Notes: a model not told the origin generated them from the sequence alone. A DNA stretch of 64,000 nt from Neobacillus rhizosphaerae (GCF_937468385.1 NZ_CALBWS010000005.1:1-64000); one strand, 5' to 3'; counted from the first letter of the stretch, positions 44,063 to 52,703 are shown. Numbers and translations are program-made.

Positions 44063-45730
44063 GTGAAAATGTTAAAATTTTCAGGTTTAAATAGGAGTAC
44101 CATTTTAAAGGAAATGGCTGCAGAGGAATTTGATGTGCTTGTCATCGGTGGAGGAATAACAGGCTGTGGAGTCGCATTAGACGCTGCAACAAGAGGATTG
44201 AAAACGGTATTAGTAGAAATGCAGGATTTTGCTGGTGGGACATCGAGCAGGTCGACGAAGCTTGTTCACGGTGGACTGCGCTATTTAAAACAATACGAAG
44301 TAAAAATGGTGGCGGAAATAGGAAAGGAACGGGCGATTGTTTATGAAAATGGCCCGCATGTCACAACACCAGAATGGATGCTTCTGCCCATGCATAAGGG
44401 TGGGACGTTTGGAATGTTTACTACATCAATTGGACTACGTCTCTATGACTTTTTAGCTGGTGTTAAAAAAGGGGAAAGAAGAACGATGCTGTCTCCGGAT
44501 GATACCATTCAGAAAGAGCCGCTTGTTAAAAGAGATGGATTAAAAGGCGGCGGCTATTATGTGGAATATCGCACCGATGATGCACGTTTGACCATCGAAG
44601 TCATAAAGGAAGCTGTTGCGAAAGGTGTCAAAGCAGTCAACTATACGAAGGTCATCGAACTGCTTTATCAAGCAGGAAAAGTGATCGGTGCTAAAGTGGA
44701 AAACTTATTAAATGGGACTATTCACACGATTTACGCCAAAAAAATCATTAATGCGACTGGTCCTTGGGTAGATGCACTGCGAGAGAAAGACCATTCGTTG
44801 ACTGGAAAAAAAATGCGGCTCACCAAAGGGGTTCATTTGGTTATTGATCAAACAAGATTTCCTCTTAAACAGGCGGTGTACTTTGATACACCAGATGGTC
44901 GCATGGTATTTGCCATTCCAAGAGACGGGAAAACGTATGTGGGCACAACAGACACCTTTTATGATAATGATCCGATTCACCCAAAAGTGACCGTGAAAGA
45001 CCGTGCTTATATTATTAAAGCGATTAATTATATGTTTCCAAAGGTAGAGATTAAGGAGGATGATATTGAATCAAGTTGGGCAGGGGTAAGACCGCTGATT
45101 TATGAAGATGGAAAGGATCCTTCTGAAATTTCCCGAAAAGATGAAATTTGGGTATCTGATTCAGGATTAGTTACGGTTGCCGGTGGGAAGTTGACTGGGT
45201 ACAGAAAAATGGCGGAAACCGTGGTAGACTTAATCGTTAAGCCATTACAGAGTGAAGTAGGGCATCAGTTTAAAGCTTGCCAAACTAAGCATTTACCTAT
45301 TTCAGGTGGACATTTTGGCGGCTATAGCAACTTTGTTTCCTTCATTGAGGCTAAGGAAAAAGATGGTGAGTTATGTGGATTCGCAAAAGACGAGTACCAA
45401 AAATTAGTTCATCGCTACGGTTCCAATATTGATGTTATTTTTGAGATAGCAAAAACCTATGACCCAAATAACAAATACGGTTTGCCCTTAGAGGTGTATG
45501 TTCAAATTATTTATGCTTTAGAGGAAGAAATGACAGTCAAACCAGTGGACTTTTTTATCCGCCGAACCGGGGCATTATTTTTTGATATTCAGTGGGTTCA
45601 TGAGTGGAAACAGGCTGTCATCGAGTTAATGGCAGATGTTCTTGGATGGTCTGAGGAGGAGAAGGACATTTGTCAAGATGAACTAGAAACTCAACTGAAA
45701 GATGCTACGATTCCAAATGGAACGATGTGA
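44063..45730 (+). CDS. glpD: Aerobic glycerol-3-phosphate dehydrogenase
   Basis: A 555-residue FAD enzyme. VLVIGGGITGCGVALDAA is the dinucleotide fold, followed by AGGTSSRSTKLVHGGLRYL, FAIPRDGKTYVGTTDT and a C-terminal capping domain. It oxidises glycerol 3-phosphate to dihydroxyacetone phosphate and feeds electrons to menaquinone. ATAGGAGGT stands nine bases before the GTG at 44063; an ATG follows two codons later. Together with glpK it completes glycerol catabolism. Confidence 0.96.
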   Translation: MKMLKFSGLNRSTILKEMAAEEFDVLVIGGGITGCGVALDAATRGLKTVLVEMQDFAGGTSSRSTKLVHGGLRYLKQYEVKMVAEIGKERAIVYENGPHVTTPEWMLLPMHKGGTFGMFTTSIGLRLYDFLAGVKKGERRTMLSPDDTIQKEPLVKRDGLKGGGYYVEYRTDDARLTIEVIKEAVAKGVKAVNYTKVIELLYQAGKVIGAKVENLLNGTIHTIYAKKIINATGPWVDALREKDHSLTGKKMRLTKGVHLVIDQTRFPLKQAVYFDTPDGRMVFAIPRDGKTYVGTTDTFYDNDPIHPKVTVKDRAYIIKAINYMFPKVEIKEDDIESSWAGVRPLIYEDGKDPSEISRKDEIWVSDSGLVTVAGGKLTGYRKMAETVVDLIVKPLQSEVGHQFKACQTKHLPISGGHFGGYSNFVSFIEAKEKDGELCGFAKDEYQKLVHRYGSNIDVIFEIAKTYDPNNKYGLPLEVYVQIIYALEEEMTVKPVDFFIRRTGALFFDIQWVHEWKQAVIELMADVLGWSEEEKDICQDELETQLKDATIPNGTM

Positions 45731-46074
45731 GTAGGGAGGTGTTCTAGTAACTAGGGCTGTGTTTGGATTAGCTCAGCCCTTGCTTAGTCACGATTTCCTA
45801 ATATCAAAAGGACTGTAACAAACCTTCCTTTAAATCATTTTCTCTCATCCTTTTAAGTACTTAAGTAAATTTCACCCAAGGCCCTTCTCGCGTGAGAAGA
45901 GCCATTGTTTCGTTATTCAAGTGGTACTATGCAGATCCCTTTGAGAGGATAAAGGTGGATTTATCCATCGAAACTCTTTTATTTTTCCACCGGGTCCGTT
46001 ACAGCTTGAACGTCTTCACTAGTCTTTTTCTTTGCATGCACTTCTGGTTCATCGGGGTGGGGCAATGCCACTTG
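45731..46074. other. Intergenic region after glpD
   Basis: AGGGCTG (45763-45769) and CAGCCCT (45774-45780) make a weak terminator-like hairpin. The minus strand from 46,074 to 45,985 continues in frame after the yvrJ stop for about 30 codons (VALPHPDEPEVHAKKK ...). No separate gene is supported. Confidence 0.35.
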
Positions 46075-46218
46075 CTACGTTCTTTCCTTCATCCGTTCAG
46101 GAAGATTCTGAATCGATTGGACCACCATATCAAGCTTAGACTCAATCCGGTAAAGCAAATAAAGGGTCACAACGATGGGGAATCCTACTTCACTGATGAT
46201 TGGAATGAATTGATCCAT
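46075..46218 (-). CDS. yvrJ: YvrJ-family small membrane protein
   Basis: A 47-residue protein (MDQFIPIISEVGFPIVVTLY, then LLYRIESKLDMVV) with one membrane helix and an amphipathic tail, matching the YvrJ family of Bacillus. AAGGGAG lies nine bases before the ATG. It follows the DUF1659-DUF2922 pair on the same strand. The stop codon is TAG and the frame stays open for 31 more codons. Function is unknown. Confidence 0.85.
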   Translation of the reverse strand: MDQFIPIISEVGFPIVVTLYLLYRIESKLDMVVQSIQNLPERMKERT

Positions 46219-46306
46219 GAGTATGCACTCCCTTCTTTTTAAAATTCTTTTTTACTCAGACAAGATTAACTGATACATTATTGCAACGATCCGTTCCTTT
46301 TCCATA

Positions 46307-46342
46307 CAAAAGAGGCCGGCTTCAGCATATGAATCCGGTCTC
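46307..46342 (-). terminator. Terminator of the second DUF1659-DUF2922 pair
   Basis: GAGGCCGGCTTCA (46312-46324) and TGAATCCGGTCTC (46330-46342) pair with two G-T or mismatched positions; TTTTGT follows on the minus strand. It separates the pair from yvrJ. Confidence 0.7.
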
Positions 46343-46349
46343 TCTGTTA

Positions 46350-46568
46350 TTAAACAAGTTCATAATCGGTTACATTGCGCTCGATGACTTTTACCCCTTT
46401 TGCAGCGACAAACTTGCCACTAGCGGTTGTGAAAACATCTGTTGCAATAATTTGTTCCATCGCAAGTTTGACGACTTCCTCGTCAATTGGCTCTTTTGGA
46501 TTGTCCAGCGACAATCGAGCAGTCTTGCCAAACTCCGTGCTAAACTGCAACTCTAATGTTTTTGCCAT
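46350..46568 (-). CDS. DUF2922-family small protein, copy 2
   Basis: A 72-residue paralogue of the protein encoded at 34.0 kb (MAKTLELQFSTEFGKTA ... RNVTDYELV). AGGAGGTGAG precedes the ATG at 46568. Substitutions between the copies are mostly conservative, so both are under selection. Function is unknown. Confidence 0.85.
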   Translation of the reverse strand: MAKTLELQFSTEFGKTARLSLDNPKEPIDEEVVKLAMEQIIATDVFTTASGKFVAAKGVKVIERNVTDYELV

Positions 46569-46607
46569 TTTTCTCACCTCCTATCGCTTCCATATTACAC
46601 TTGACTA

Positions 46608-46826
46608 TTAGGCTATAATTTCTGAGCTGTCATTGCGCTCAACTTTGTACAGCATATCATTGCATAACACGGAAATTGCATGTGCTGCTTGATACAACTG
46701 GTCAACAGATACATCCTTTTTAACATTGCTAAACGTCTTGGCCTTTAGGATCGGATTACCTTCATTATCCATGCCCGCTTCAAACACCAATCGAAGCTTC
46801 GTACCTTCTAATAACGCTTGTGCCAT
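46608..46826 (-). CDS. DUF1659-family small protein, copy 2
   Basis: A 72-residue paralogue of the protein encoded at 34.3 kb (MAQALLEGTKLRLVFEAG ... NDSSEIIA). Same strong ribosome binding site and conserved upstream element. Its gene is the first of a small operon that includes DUF2922 and perhaps yvrJ, lying next to a sigma factor gene. Confidence 0.85.
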   Translation of the reverse strand: MAQALLEGTKLRLVFEAGMDNEGNPILKAKTFSNVKKDVSVDQLYQAAHAISVLCNDMLYKVERNDSSEIIA

Positions 46827-46830
46827 TGTC

Positions 46831-46879
46831 GCTCACCTCCTTTCACCCTTTATTTATTAAAAAATGGGCAAAAAGGACA
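46831..46879 (-). promoter_or_regulatory. Conserved upstream element of the DUF1659 genes, copy 2
   Basis: The same order as at 34,501-34,549: TGTCCTTTTTGCCC, a short variable stretch, TTTAATAAATAAA, then AAAGGAGGTGAGC. Sequence outside this block is unrelated between the loci. Confidence 0.5.
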
Positions 46880-47074
46880 GGCGCGAGAAAAATAATATTT
46901 TAAATCGGTTACAAGGCACCATCTAGTTATTTTTAAAAAGGAAAAAGCAATCGACATTCTTTTTAAGCAATGAAAGGGAGAAAATCGAGAAATGGAAGCC
47001 GGCTGAAGTGATTTCTAAACAATCGTTGGATGAAAGAGGAATCATTACAAAATGAGTAAGAAAAACAACCATGT

Positions 47075-47110
47075 AAAAACCGGCAAGGGCCTGATCGGCC
47101 TGCCGGTTTT
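47075..47110 (-). terminator. Terminator of the sigma factor gene
   Basis: AAAACCGGCA (47076-47085) and TGCCGGTTTT (47101-47110) with inner GGCC pairing; TTTTT-A follows on the minus strand. Confidence 0.8.
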
Positions 47111-47115
47111 GAAGT

Positions 47116-47904
47116 TTACGCATTTATTGTGGAGATGGGATAAGCTAGCCCTTGTTTCAACTTTACTAAAGCTTGTTTCAGGATGCGGCTGACGGTCATC
47201 TGTGACACACCTAGCTGATTGGCGATGGTTCGCTGCGACTCCATTTCGATTAAACTCAGATGCAGGATCTGCTGTTCCTTTTTGCTAAGCTGCGACCAAG
47301 CTAGGCTTAGATCCATAAAGGTTTCAACTGCCTGATATTCCCTGGCCTCGGCCCCAATCATTTCTGAAAGAGTAATCACTTCATGTTCATTATTAAGCGG
47401 GGCATCAAGCGATGCGACATGAGCGTTGGCTTGTCCAGCAAGGACTTTCTCCGTAACGTCCATTGATAGGTTGGAGTAATCAGCAATCTCTGAAATGCTA
47501 GGTGATCTCTCTTTTTTCACGGTTAATTCATCGATGGCCTGCTGAACTGTCACCCAGTTTTCTTTCATCCAGCGGGGCATTGGCTTGATCCAGGCTTTAT
47601 CCCGCAGATAATTCATCATCGATCCTTTTATGCTTTTCCTTGCGTACGCTTCAAAGGGGGAGCCCTGTTTTTGATCATACCTTTCAAGCGACCGCAAGAG
47701 TGATATTTGTCCAACCTGAAATAAGTCATCATATAAATCGGGGCGATCTCGTGATAGTTTGCGTGCAGTTGAACCTACTAAATGCTTGTAGGACAAAAGC
47801 AGCTTGGTAGCTAATTGTTTGCATTTTGTCTGTTGATATAGCTGAATTTTGCTGTATTGCCTTTCCTTTGGCTTGGGAGAATGTGCTTCATGACTTTTCT
47901 TCAT
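47116..47904 (-). CDS. Sigma-70 family factor of the SigB/SigF/SigG group
   Basis: A 262-residue sigma factor. Region 2 reads DLYDDLFQVGQISLLRSLER, then YARKSIKGSMMNYLRDKAW. Region 3 reads PSISEIADYSNLSMDVTEKV. Region 4 ends with a clear HTH, SQRTIANQLGVSQMTVSRIL. Region 1.1 is absent, as in alternative sigmas. AAAGGAG lies nine bases before the ATG. No anti-sigma or anti-anti-sigma gene is next to it. It may drive the adjacent DUF1659-DUF2922 genes and their paralogues. It is not obviously one of the standard sporulation sigmas, whose genes lie in other contexts. Confidence 0.88.
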   Translation of the reverse strand: MKKSHEAHSPKPKERQYSKIQLYQQTKCKQLATKLLLSYKHLVGSTARKLSRDRPDLYDDLFQVGQISLLRSLERYDQKQGSPFEAYARKSIKGSMMNYLRDKAWIKPMPRWMKENWVTVQQAIDELTVKKERSPSISEIADYSNLSMDVTEKVLAGQANAHVASLDAPLNNEHEVITLSEMIGAEAREYQAVETFMDLSLAWSQLSKKEQQILHLSLIEMESQRTIANQLGVSQMTVSRILKQALVKLKQGLAYPISTINA

Positions 47905-47983
47905 TAATACTTTCTCCTTTCCCTTAAGAGATTGGCTTTTTATTAGTGTCTATTATAAAAATTGTTATTATCGGTTACAACTG

Positions 47984-48457
47984 TTAACTCTTCGGTTCAT
48001 ATTGGATAGGGTCAGGAATCCACCCACTTGCTTCTAGTTCAGCGTTTGTTTGCATTGACTCCATTTCCTTCCCAAGCCGCATCATCTCATCCACATTCGG
48101 CACCATTGAATTGTTTAATTGTTTATGGTTAGGGAGATGGACAACCTTTTTTACTATAATATTTCTCAAATAATCTGCAATTTCATAAAGTTTACTTTCG
48201 GCTGCTTCTCTGACAGGTCGTGGAATTCTTTTTTCCCCATACAAAGATGGTTTTCCGAGCTTGGCCTGGTTTGGCTCGCCAGCGTTTTGATCAACAGGAA
48301 TCTCTAACCAATAGGTTGATTCAGTGGAAGTATCTCGCAATGGTACTCTGTACTTTACAGATTGGTCTATTCCAATCAATGTAAATCCTTGACTTGTCAA
48401 AATTGAGTGTACCTTAGAAAATGGTCTCCTTTCAAAAACGAGAGCTTTCGTTTGCAT
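47984..48457 (-). CDS. Hypothetical protein, 157 residues
   Basis: I do not recognise this family. It is soluble, begins MQTKALVFERRPFSKVHSIL, has several conserved-looking aromatic and proline positions, and ends GWIPDPIQYEPKS. AAGGAG lies 12 bases before this ATG and touches an earlier one at 48469, so the start is uncertain. It lies between the sigma factor gene and tatC on the same strand. Confidence 0.65.
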   Translation of the reverse strand: MQTKALVFERRPFSKVHSILTSQGFTLIGIDQSVKYRVPLRDTSTESTYWLEIPVDQNAGEPNQAKLGKPSLYGEKRIPRPVREAAESKLYEIADYLRNIIVKKVVHLPNHKQLNNSMVPNVDEMMRLGKEMESMQTNAELEASGWIPDPIQYEPKS

Positions 48458-48518
48458 TGTTATTCTCATCTCCTTGAATCGATTTTTGTTGATCGACAGC
48501 TTGTCGACTTATCCCTAA

Positions 48519-48570
48519 TTACCCCGAAAAAAGGAAGATGAAACATTTTTTGTTTGGGGTTTCGGGGTAA
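48519..48570 (-). promoter_or_regulatory. Inverted repeat upstream of the hypothetical gene
   Basis: TTACCCCGAAA (48519-48529) and TTTCGGGGTAA (48560-48570) are perfect 11-base arms 30 bases apart, about 60 bases before the start of the 157-residue gene. Possibly an operator or a large hairpin. Confidence 0.4.
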
Positions 48571-48625
48571 AAAAGGTAAATAATTAAAAGAGACCAGATT
48601 CATTGTCGAATCTGGCCTCTATCAT

Positions 48626-49366
48626 TTACTCAAGGTCTTCTGTGTTTAACAAAGCCATACGTTTTTGCTTCTTTTTATAGACAATTTTAGATAAGAAAAT
48701 ACTTATTTCAAATAAAAGGATCAATGGAACCGCTACTGATAGATGAGACATGATTTCTGGAGGAGAAATCATCGATGCAATAATAACTAGAATAAAATAG
48801 GCATACTTTCGTAGCTTAACAATTTTATAGGGATTTAAGATGCCCAGGGTTGTTAAAAACATTAAAATTAATGGCATTTCAAAAGCGATACCGAAGGGTA
48901 AAGTCATATCAATTAAGAAACCAACATATTTTTCTGCAGTAAATGAGGGAATCATAAGACCGTCTCCCATTTTTAGAAGGAAGGTCATGATGTTGGGAAA
49001 GATAAAAAAGTATCCAAACATAAGCCCTACGATAAAAAGTAAAAATAAGGCGGGTATATATGTCAATGCAGCCTTTCTTTCAAACGGTTTCAAGGCTGGC
49101 TTTACAAATAACCATATTTGCCATGCTAGTACGGGGATTGTTCCGGCAACTGCAATGACAGTGGCCAAGTGAAAAAAAATCCAGATGATGTCACTTGGTC
49201 CTAACACCATTAGCTTGTAGCCAAGGTTACCCATAAAAAAATTATAAATGTTTTTGGCAAAGATGAGCCCAAGAACAAGAAATAGGATAAAAGCCACGGC
49301 TGAAATGATCAACCTCTTACGTAATTCATCCATATGGTCTATTAAATGAAGTTCTTTATAATTCAT
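48626..49366 (-). CDS. tatC: Sec-independent translocase subunit TatC
   Basis: A 246-residue protein with six membrane helices and TatC hallmarks: LHLIDHMDELRKRL at the N-terminus, KPFERKA, FGIAFEMPL, and SPPEIMSH before the last helices. It is the receptor for twin-arginine signals. No tatA gene is adjacent; the only TatA seen is at the end of the flavocytochrome operon, 36 kb away. GGGGAGCAATTCC precedes the ATG. Confidence 0.95.
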   Translation of the reverse strand: MNYKELHLIDHMDELRKRLIISAVAFILFLVLGLIFAKNIYNFFMGNLGYKLMVLGPSDIIWIFFHLATVIAVAGTIPVLAWQIWLFVKPALKPFERKAALTYIPALFLLFIVGLMFGYFFIFPNIMTFLLKMGDGLMIPSFTAEKYVGFLIDMTLPFGIAFEMPLILMFLTTLGILNPYKIVKLRKYAYFILVIIASMISPPEIMSHLSVAVPLILLFEISIFLSKIVYKKKQKRMALLNTEDLE

Positions 49367-49565
49367 GGAATTGCTCCCCTATTATTGGATAATTTGAATT
49401 ATATCATTTGACTGATCCTTTGTTCCATACGAAATTTGTCGAAAATAGAATTCATCCACAATCGGCGAGCTTCTTTAAATGTACTCATAGCCAAGAACAG
49501 CGACGGCAAGAACGACAATTCCCAATACGCTAAAACCAATAGTTTTCCATTTCTTCGCATGTGGG

Positions 49566-49613
49566 AAAAGGCTGTCTCGGAAAGTTATTTTACAACAACT
49601 TTCTGGGACAGCC
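49566..49613 (-). terminator. Terminator between small membrane protein gene and tatC
   Basis: GGCTGTCTCGGAAAGTT (49570-49586) and AACTTTCTGGGACAGCC (49597-49613) pair with two G-T or mismatch sites; TTTTCCC follows on the minus strand. Confidence 0.65.
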
Positions 49614-49643
49614 TCTTGTTCATTATCATTAGCATATACCTCA

Positions 49644-49775
49644 TTAATTGGCGTCTTTTCCCATATCACTTTCTTTTGGCTGAGTAAAGAAAAAGATAAA
49701 TAGAATGATTGGGAGCGCAATCAGAAATACTCCACCTGTTGATGGAGAAATGGTAGGAAAATCAGTTAATGACAT
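49644..49775 (-). CDS. 43-residue single-helix membrane protein
   Basis: MSLTDFPTISPSTGGVFLIA leads into one membrane helix (ALPIILFIFFFTQ) and a short charged tail. AAAGGA stands nine bases before the ATG, which lies six bases after the stop of the upstream gene, so the two are probably coupled. I do not recognise a family. Confidence 0.6.
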   Translation of the reverse strand: MSLTDFPTISPSTGGVFLIALPIILFIFFFTQPKESDMGKDAN

Positions 49776-49780
49776 ACGTA

Positions 49781-50239
49781 TCATTCCTTTTTAAATTTTT
49801 CGATTGGCTCTTGATGGATATTAAATCGTTTTGTCACTTTTTTATATCGGTGATAATCCTCTATTAAAGAAGGAAGAGAAGGCTCCGGGAAGGGCACTCC
49901 AAAGATTGGACCACTCACATTAAGTGTGAACTCTCTAGAACCGATAAAAATTCCTTCTACCACAATGGCTCCTTTAATGAGTAAAATAGCAAGAATGATA
50001 TCAATTAGGTCCAGTAATATCGTTGCTGTTTTGTTTCCATTTATTCCTTCTAATCTTTGTGTTCCAGTGAGTGGTCCCCCTAAAGATAACCGAAAGGATT
50101 TTGTTGTTACGAACGTTCCTTTGATCGTAATTTGTCCAGTAAGTAACAAAGCAGCGGTCAGGGTATTAATATCGCGCTGAATCTCACGAATAAGATGCTT
50201 GTCATTTTTTTCTTCATGGTTCTTTTCCAGTAGGTGCAC
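49781..50239 (-). CDS. Hypothetical protein with an internal duplication
   Basis: A 152-residue protein starting at GTG. Two segments repeat: LLLTGQITIKGTFVTTKSF and LLIKGAIVVEGIFIGSREF, each ending in a Gly-Pro turn (LGGPLTG, VSGPIFG). The repeats alternate hydrophobic helix and beta-rich parts. I do not recognise the family. AGGGG touches the GTG. It heads a small unit with the 43-residue membrane protein. Confidence 0.6.
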   Translation of the reverse strand: MHLLEKNHEEKNDKHLIREIQRDINTLTAALLLTGQITIKGTFVTTKSFRLSLGGPLTGTQRLEGINGNKTATILLDLIDIILAILLIKGAIVVEGIFIGSREFTLNVSGPIFGVPFPEPSLPSLIEDYHRYKKVTKRFNIHQEPIEKFKKE

Positions 50240-50538
50240 CCCTGCTTATATCCTATGCCTCAAAGGGTTGTCTGCCACTAAAATGGGTTGTTTGCAGGTC
50301 TTTAAAGTGACTGAAAATAAGAGGATAGGTCGATCTCGGTCACAAAGAAGGTGAAGCGGGCCTATTCAGGCATAAGTAGCGGGTATTTCCTCCTGTTTTT
50401 ATTTCATTTTTCACCATTTATCAGCATGTGCTTACAAAAGGTGGTTTCTTTTCTAGGAACTTAGTAATTGAAATGGAGAATATCCTCTTATTTTGTAACA
50501 CTTTAATAGTTTACCAAGTTACTGAAGTGATTAATAAT
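50240..50538. other. Divergent intergenic region, nothing identified
   Basis: About 300 bases with no supported gene, repeat or RNA; the promoter of the aminopeptidase gene must lie in its right half. Confidence 0.35.
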
Positions 50539-50552
50539 TGAAAGCGATTACA
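50539..50552 (+). promoter_or_regulatory. cre site (CcpA operator)
   Basis: TGAAAGCGATTACA fits the consensus TGWAANCGNTNWCA at every position. It lies 19 bases before the aminopeptidase start, downstream of any likely promoter, where CcpA would act as a roadblock. Confidence 0.7.
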
Positions 50553-50571
50553 TTACTAGAGGAGTGGTTAA

Positions 50572-51975
50572 ATGTCTAGGAAAAAAACGATGGCGGTATT
50601 ATTAACGGCAGGGATAGTTTTAGGTGTTAATGGAGTATACGCACAGGGACCTCCTGCGGCACCGAACGCGCAATCTGCCACGGCTTTTGACAACAAAATT
50701 ATCAAGAAGATTAGTGCGGACAACATGTATGATACGATTGCATTATTATCGGCACAACCGCGTGAGGCAGGGACGGAAGGAGAGTTAATAGGAGTTCAGT
50801 ACATAAAAAGCCAGTTTGAGAAGTATGGCTATGAAACGGAGCTTCAGCCTTTTAAAATTTATAACACAGTAAAGGGCCCTCGAGTTGGGTCGCTCGTTAT
50901 TAACGGTGAATCACTAAATCCCTACGTTTTCTCGGGATCCTATAGTGCAGAAGTAACGGCAGAAGTGATGAATGTTGGTCTTGCGCTCACTGGTACGGTG
51001 CCTGACACCGTAAAGGGGAAAATTGCCCTTATTGAACGCGGCACTAACCCTTTTGTGGAAAAAGTCAAAAATGTATTGGAAAAGGGAGCAGTCGGGGTCA
51101 TTTTATATAATAATACCGGAACGGCCAATAATGTTGGAGTTGCAGATCCAGGCCAAAATATACCCGCTGTTACCATTACGAGAGCTCAAGGCCTTGCGTT
51201 AGTAGAGCAGCTAAAGAATGGTCCAGTTACGGCTCATGTCAAAGTAACGGGTTCCGGTTATATTGAAAAGACTTCCTACAACGTCATTGCCAAGATGAAG
51301 CCACATAAAAACAAGGATACTGGTCAAGTTGTCATGGTTGGAGCACACCATGATTCTGTACCAGGCGGACCAGGTGCAAATGATGATGCATCTGGTGTTT
51401 CAACAGTTCTTGAGCTTGCTAGAGTAATGGCAAATATGCCAATTGATACGGAGCTTCGCTTTGTTACCTTTGGTTCAGAGGAAAAAGGACTGTTGGGATC
51501 CTATCATTATGCAAGCACATTAAGTAAGGAAGAAGCTGATCGAATCGTTGCACATTTCCAAATGGACATGGTGGGAAGCAAAGATGCGGGCGGCAATAAC
51601 CCCGCAGGCGGATTAATCATGTATACAATTGATGGGCAGAAAAATTTAGTAACCGATCTTGGTGCGGCTGCGGGTGCTAGAACAGCTGCCTCTGTAGCGA
51701 TTCCATATGGTAAGTTAGGACGCAGTGACCACCAGCCATTCCATGAACTTGGAATTCCGGCAGCGTTATTCATTCACTCGCCGCTTGAGCCATGGTATCA
51801 TACCCCGGCAGATACTATTGATAAAATTGACAAGAATAAACTACAAGAAACGGCTGAAATCGTTGGTGCGTCAGTCTATCAAATTGCAAGACCAGACACT
51901 CCAGCTTTAAAGAATGCAAGGGTTGCTCCGGTTCTAATAGATTACGATTTTGAGAATCGCCCGCCGGGTGCCTGA
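50572..51975 (+). CDS. Secreted M28 aminopeptidase with PA domain (YwaD-like)
   Basis: A 467-residue protein. Signal peptide residues 1-25 end VYAQG. A PA (protease-associated) domain sits around residues 120-225. An M28 catalytic domain holds di-zinc ligands and the catalytic Glu: GAHHDSVPG, GANDDASG, GSEEKGLLGS, MDMVGS and WYHTPADT. It trims peptides outside the cell. GAGGAGTGG precedes the ATG. Control by the cre site fits carbon-repressed peptide use, and a peptide-type ABC importer is encoded nearby. Confidence 0.93.
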   Translation: MSRKKTMAVLLTAGIVLGVNGVYAQGPPAAPNAQSATAFDNKIIKKISADNMYDTIALLSAQPREAGTEGELIGVQYIKSQFEKYGYETELQPFKIYNTVKGPRVGSLVINGESLNPYVFSGSYSAEVTAEVMNVGLALTGTVPDTVKGKIALIERGTNPFVEKVKNVLEKGAVGVILYNNTGTANNVGVADPGQNIPAVTITRAQGLALVEQLKNGPVTAHVKVTGSGYIEKTSYNVIAKMKPHKNKDTGQVVMVGAHHDSVPGGPGANDDASGVSTVLELARVMANMPIDTELRFVTFGSEEKGLLGSYHYASTLSKEEADRIVAHFQMDMVGSKDAGGNNPAGGLIMYTIDGQKNLVTDLGAAAGARTAASVAIPYGKLGRSDHQPFHELGIPAALFIHSPLEPWYHTPADTIDKIDKNKLQETAEIVGASVYQIARPDTPALKNARVAPVLIDYDFENRPPGA

Positions 51976-51991
51976 CACAGCCCAGCAATAC

Positions 51992-52032
51992 AAAACACCC
52001 CACGGAGGAATTGTTTTTCTGTGGGGTGTTTT
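51992..52032 (+). terminator. Terminator of the aminopeptidase gene
   Basis: AAAACACCCCAC (51992-52003) and GTGGGGTGTTTT (52021-52032), a perfect 12-bp stem ending in its own T run. Confidence 0.85.
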
Positions 52033-52081
52033 CAGATTATTCTATCGGCATAGATGGGTTCTTGTATTGTGTCTTATAAAT

Positions 52082-52276
52082 ATGCTTATTTCTATTCATT
52101 CAGCATTCATTTATTTCCTTGCAGAGAGAAGTTATTTACTGACACTCATAACAGTTTCATTAATACCAGGACTACCTCTCATCGTTTATCCGTTTATTGA
52201 TAGAAAGATGCGCGGAAGGACAATTAAGTTGTTAAGAAAGAAAAAGAGAAAACTGCAGGGACTCTTGCCATTTTAA
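52082..52276 (+). CDS. Possible small membrane protein, 64 residues
   Basis: MLISIHSAFIYFLAERSY and a second hydrophobic stretch (LLTLITVSLIPGLPLIV), then a very basic tail. It has no clear ribosome binding site and an open frame reaching back into the aminopeptidase gene, which is probably accidental. No family recognised. Confidence 0.35.
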   Translation: MLISIHSAFIYFLAERSYLLTLITVSLIPGLPLIVYPFIDRKMRGRTIKLLRKKKRKLQGLLPF

Positions 52277-52335
52277 TGAGGTAGACCAAGGGGTTAGATA
52301 ATTAGGCGTATTTTATAAATTATTAAAAAAGATGT

Positions 52336-52484
52336 TGAAAACGATTCCATTAGAAGTTATAATGATTTTGAATTTTAAAATAAATCTGAATTTATCTAAA
52401 AGAATTAAAAGCTAGCAAAAATGTTCATAAGAGGAATCAATATTTTTTTGTCCTATTAATTTCATCACTGGAGAAATTAATAGG
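52336..52484. promoter_or_regulatory. Candidate cre site and palindrome upstream of the transporter
   Basis: TGAAAACGATTCCA (52336-52349) matches the cre consensus at all but one position. CCTATTAATTTC (52452-52463) and GAAATTAATAGG (52473-52484) are perfect 12-base arms around a 9-base loop, with no T run on the exit side, so an operator is as likely as a terminator. The rest of 52,277-52,703 holds nothing else. Confidence 0.35.
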
Positions 52485-52703
52485 TAATCTAATAAAAAAT
52501 AAAGAAAAATAATAGTTTTTTATAGCATTTGTTAATACCATGAACAAAATTATTGCTAGGATTTAAGATTACTCTTATCTAGGATTCTTAATCCAAGGGG
52601 AGATAGGAGTGATTATAATCATATTTACTCAGGGATATAGCAGAGAAGGGTTCCACCCAGACCAAAACACCTGAAAAAAACAAAAAACAAAGGGGGAAAT
52701 CAA

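Noticed and set aside
45892..46242. 116-codon plus-strand frame
   Set aside because: It overlaps the minus-strand yvrJ gene, has odd composition and no ribosome binding site, and its strand disagrees with the clear YvrJ match.
49475..49720. 81-codon minus-strand frame ending in a hydrophobic helix
   Set aside because: It runs through a terminator hairpin and overlaps the better supported 43-residue gene, starts at TTG without a ribosome binding site, and has no family.
51950..52081. N-terminal extension of the small membrane frame at 52 kb
   Set aside because: It overlaps the end of the aminopeptidase gene and reads through its terminator; only the part after 52,082 is kept, at low confidence.
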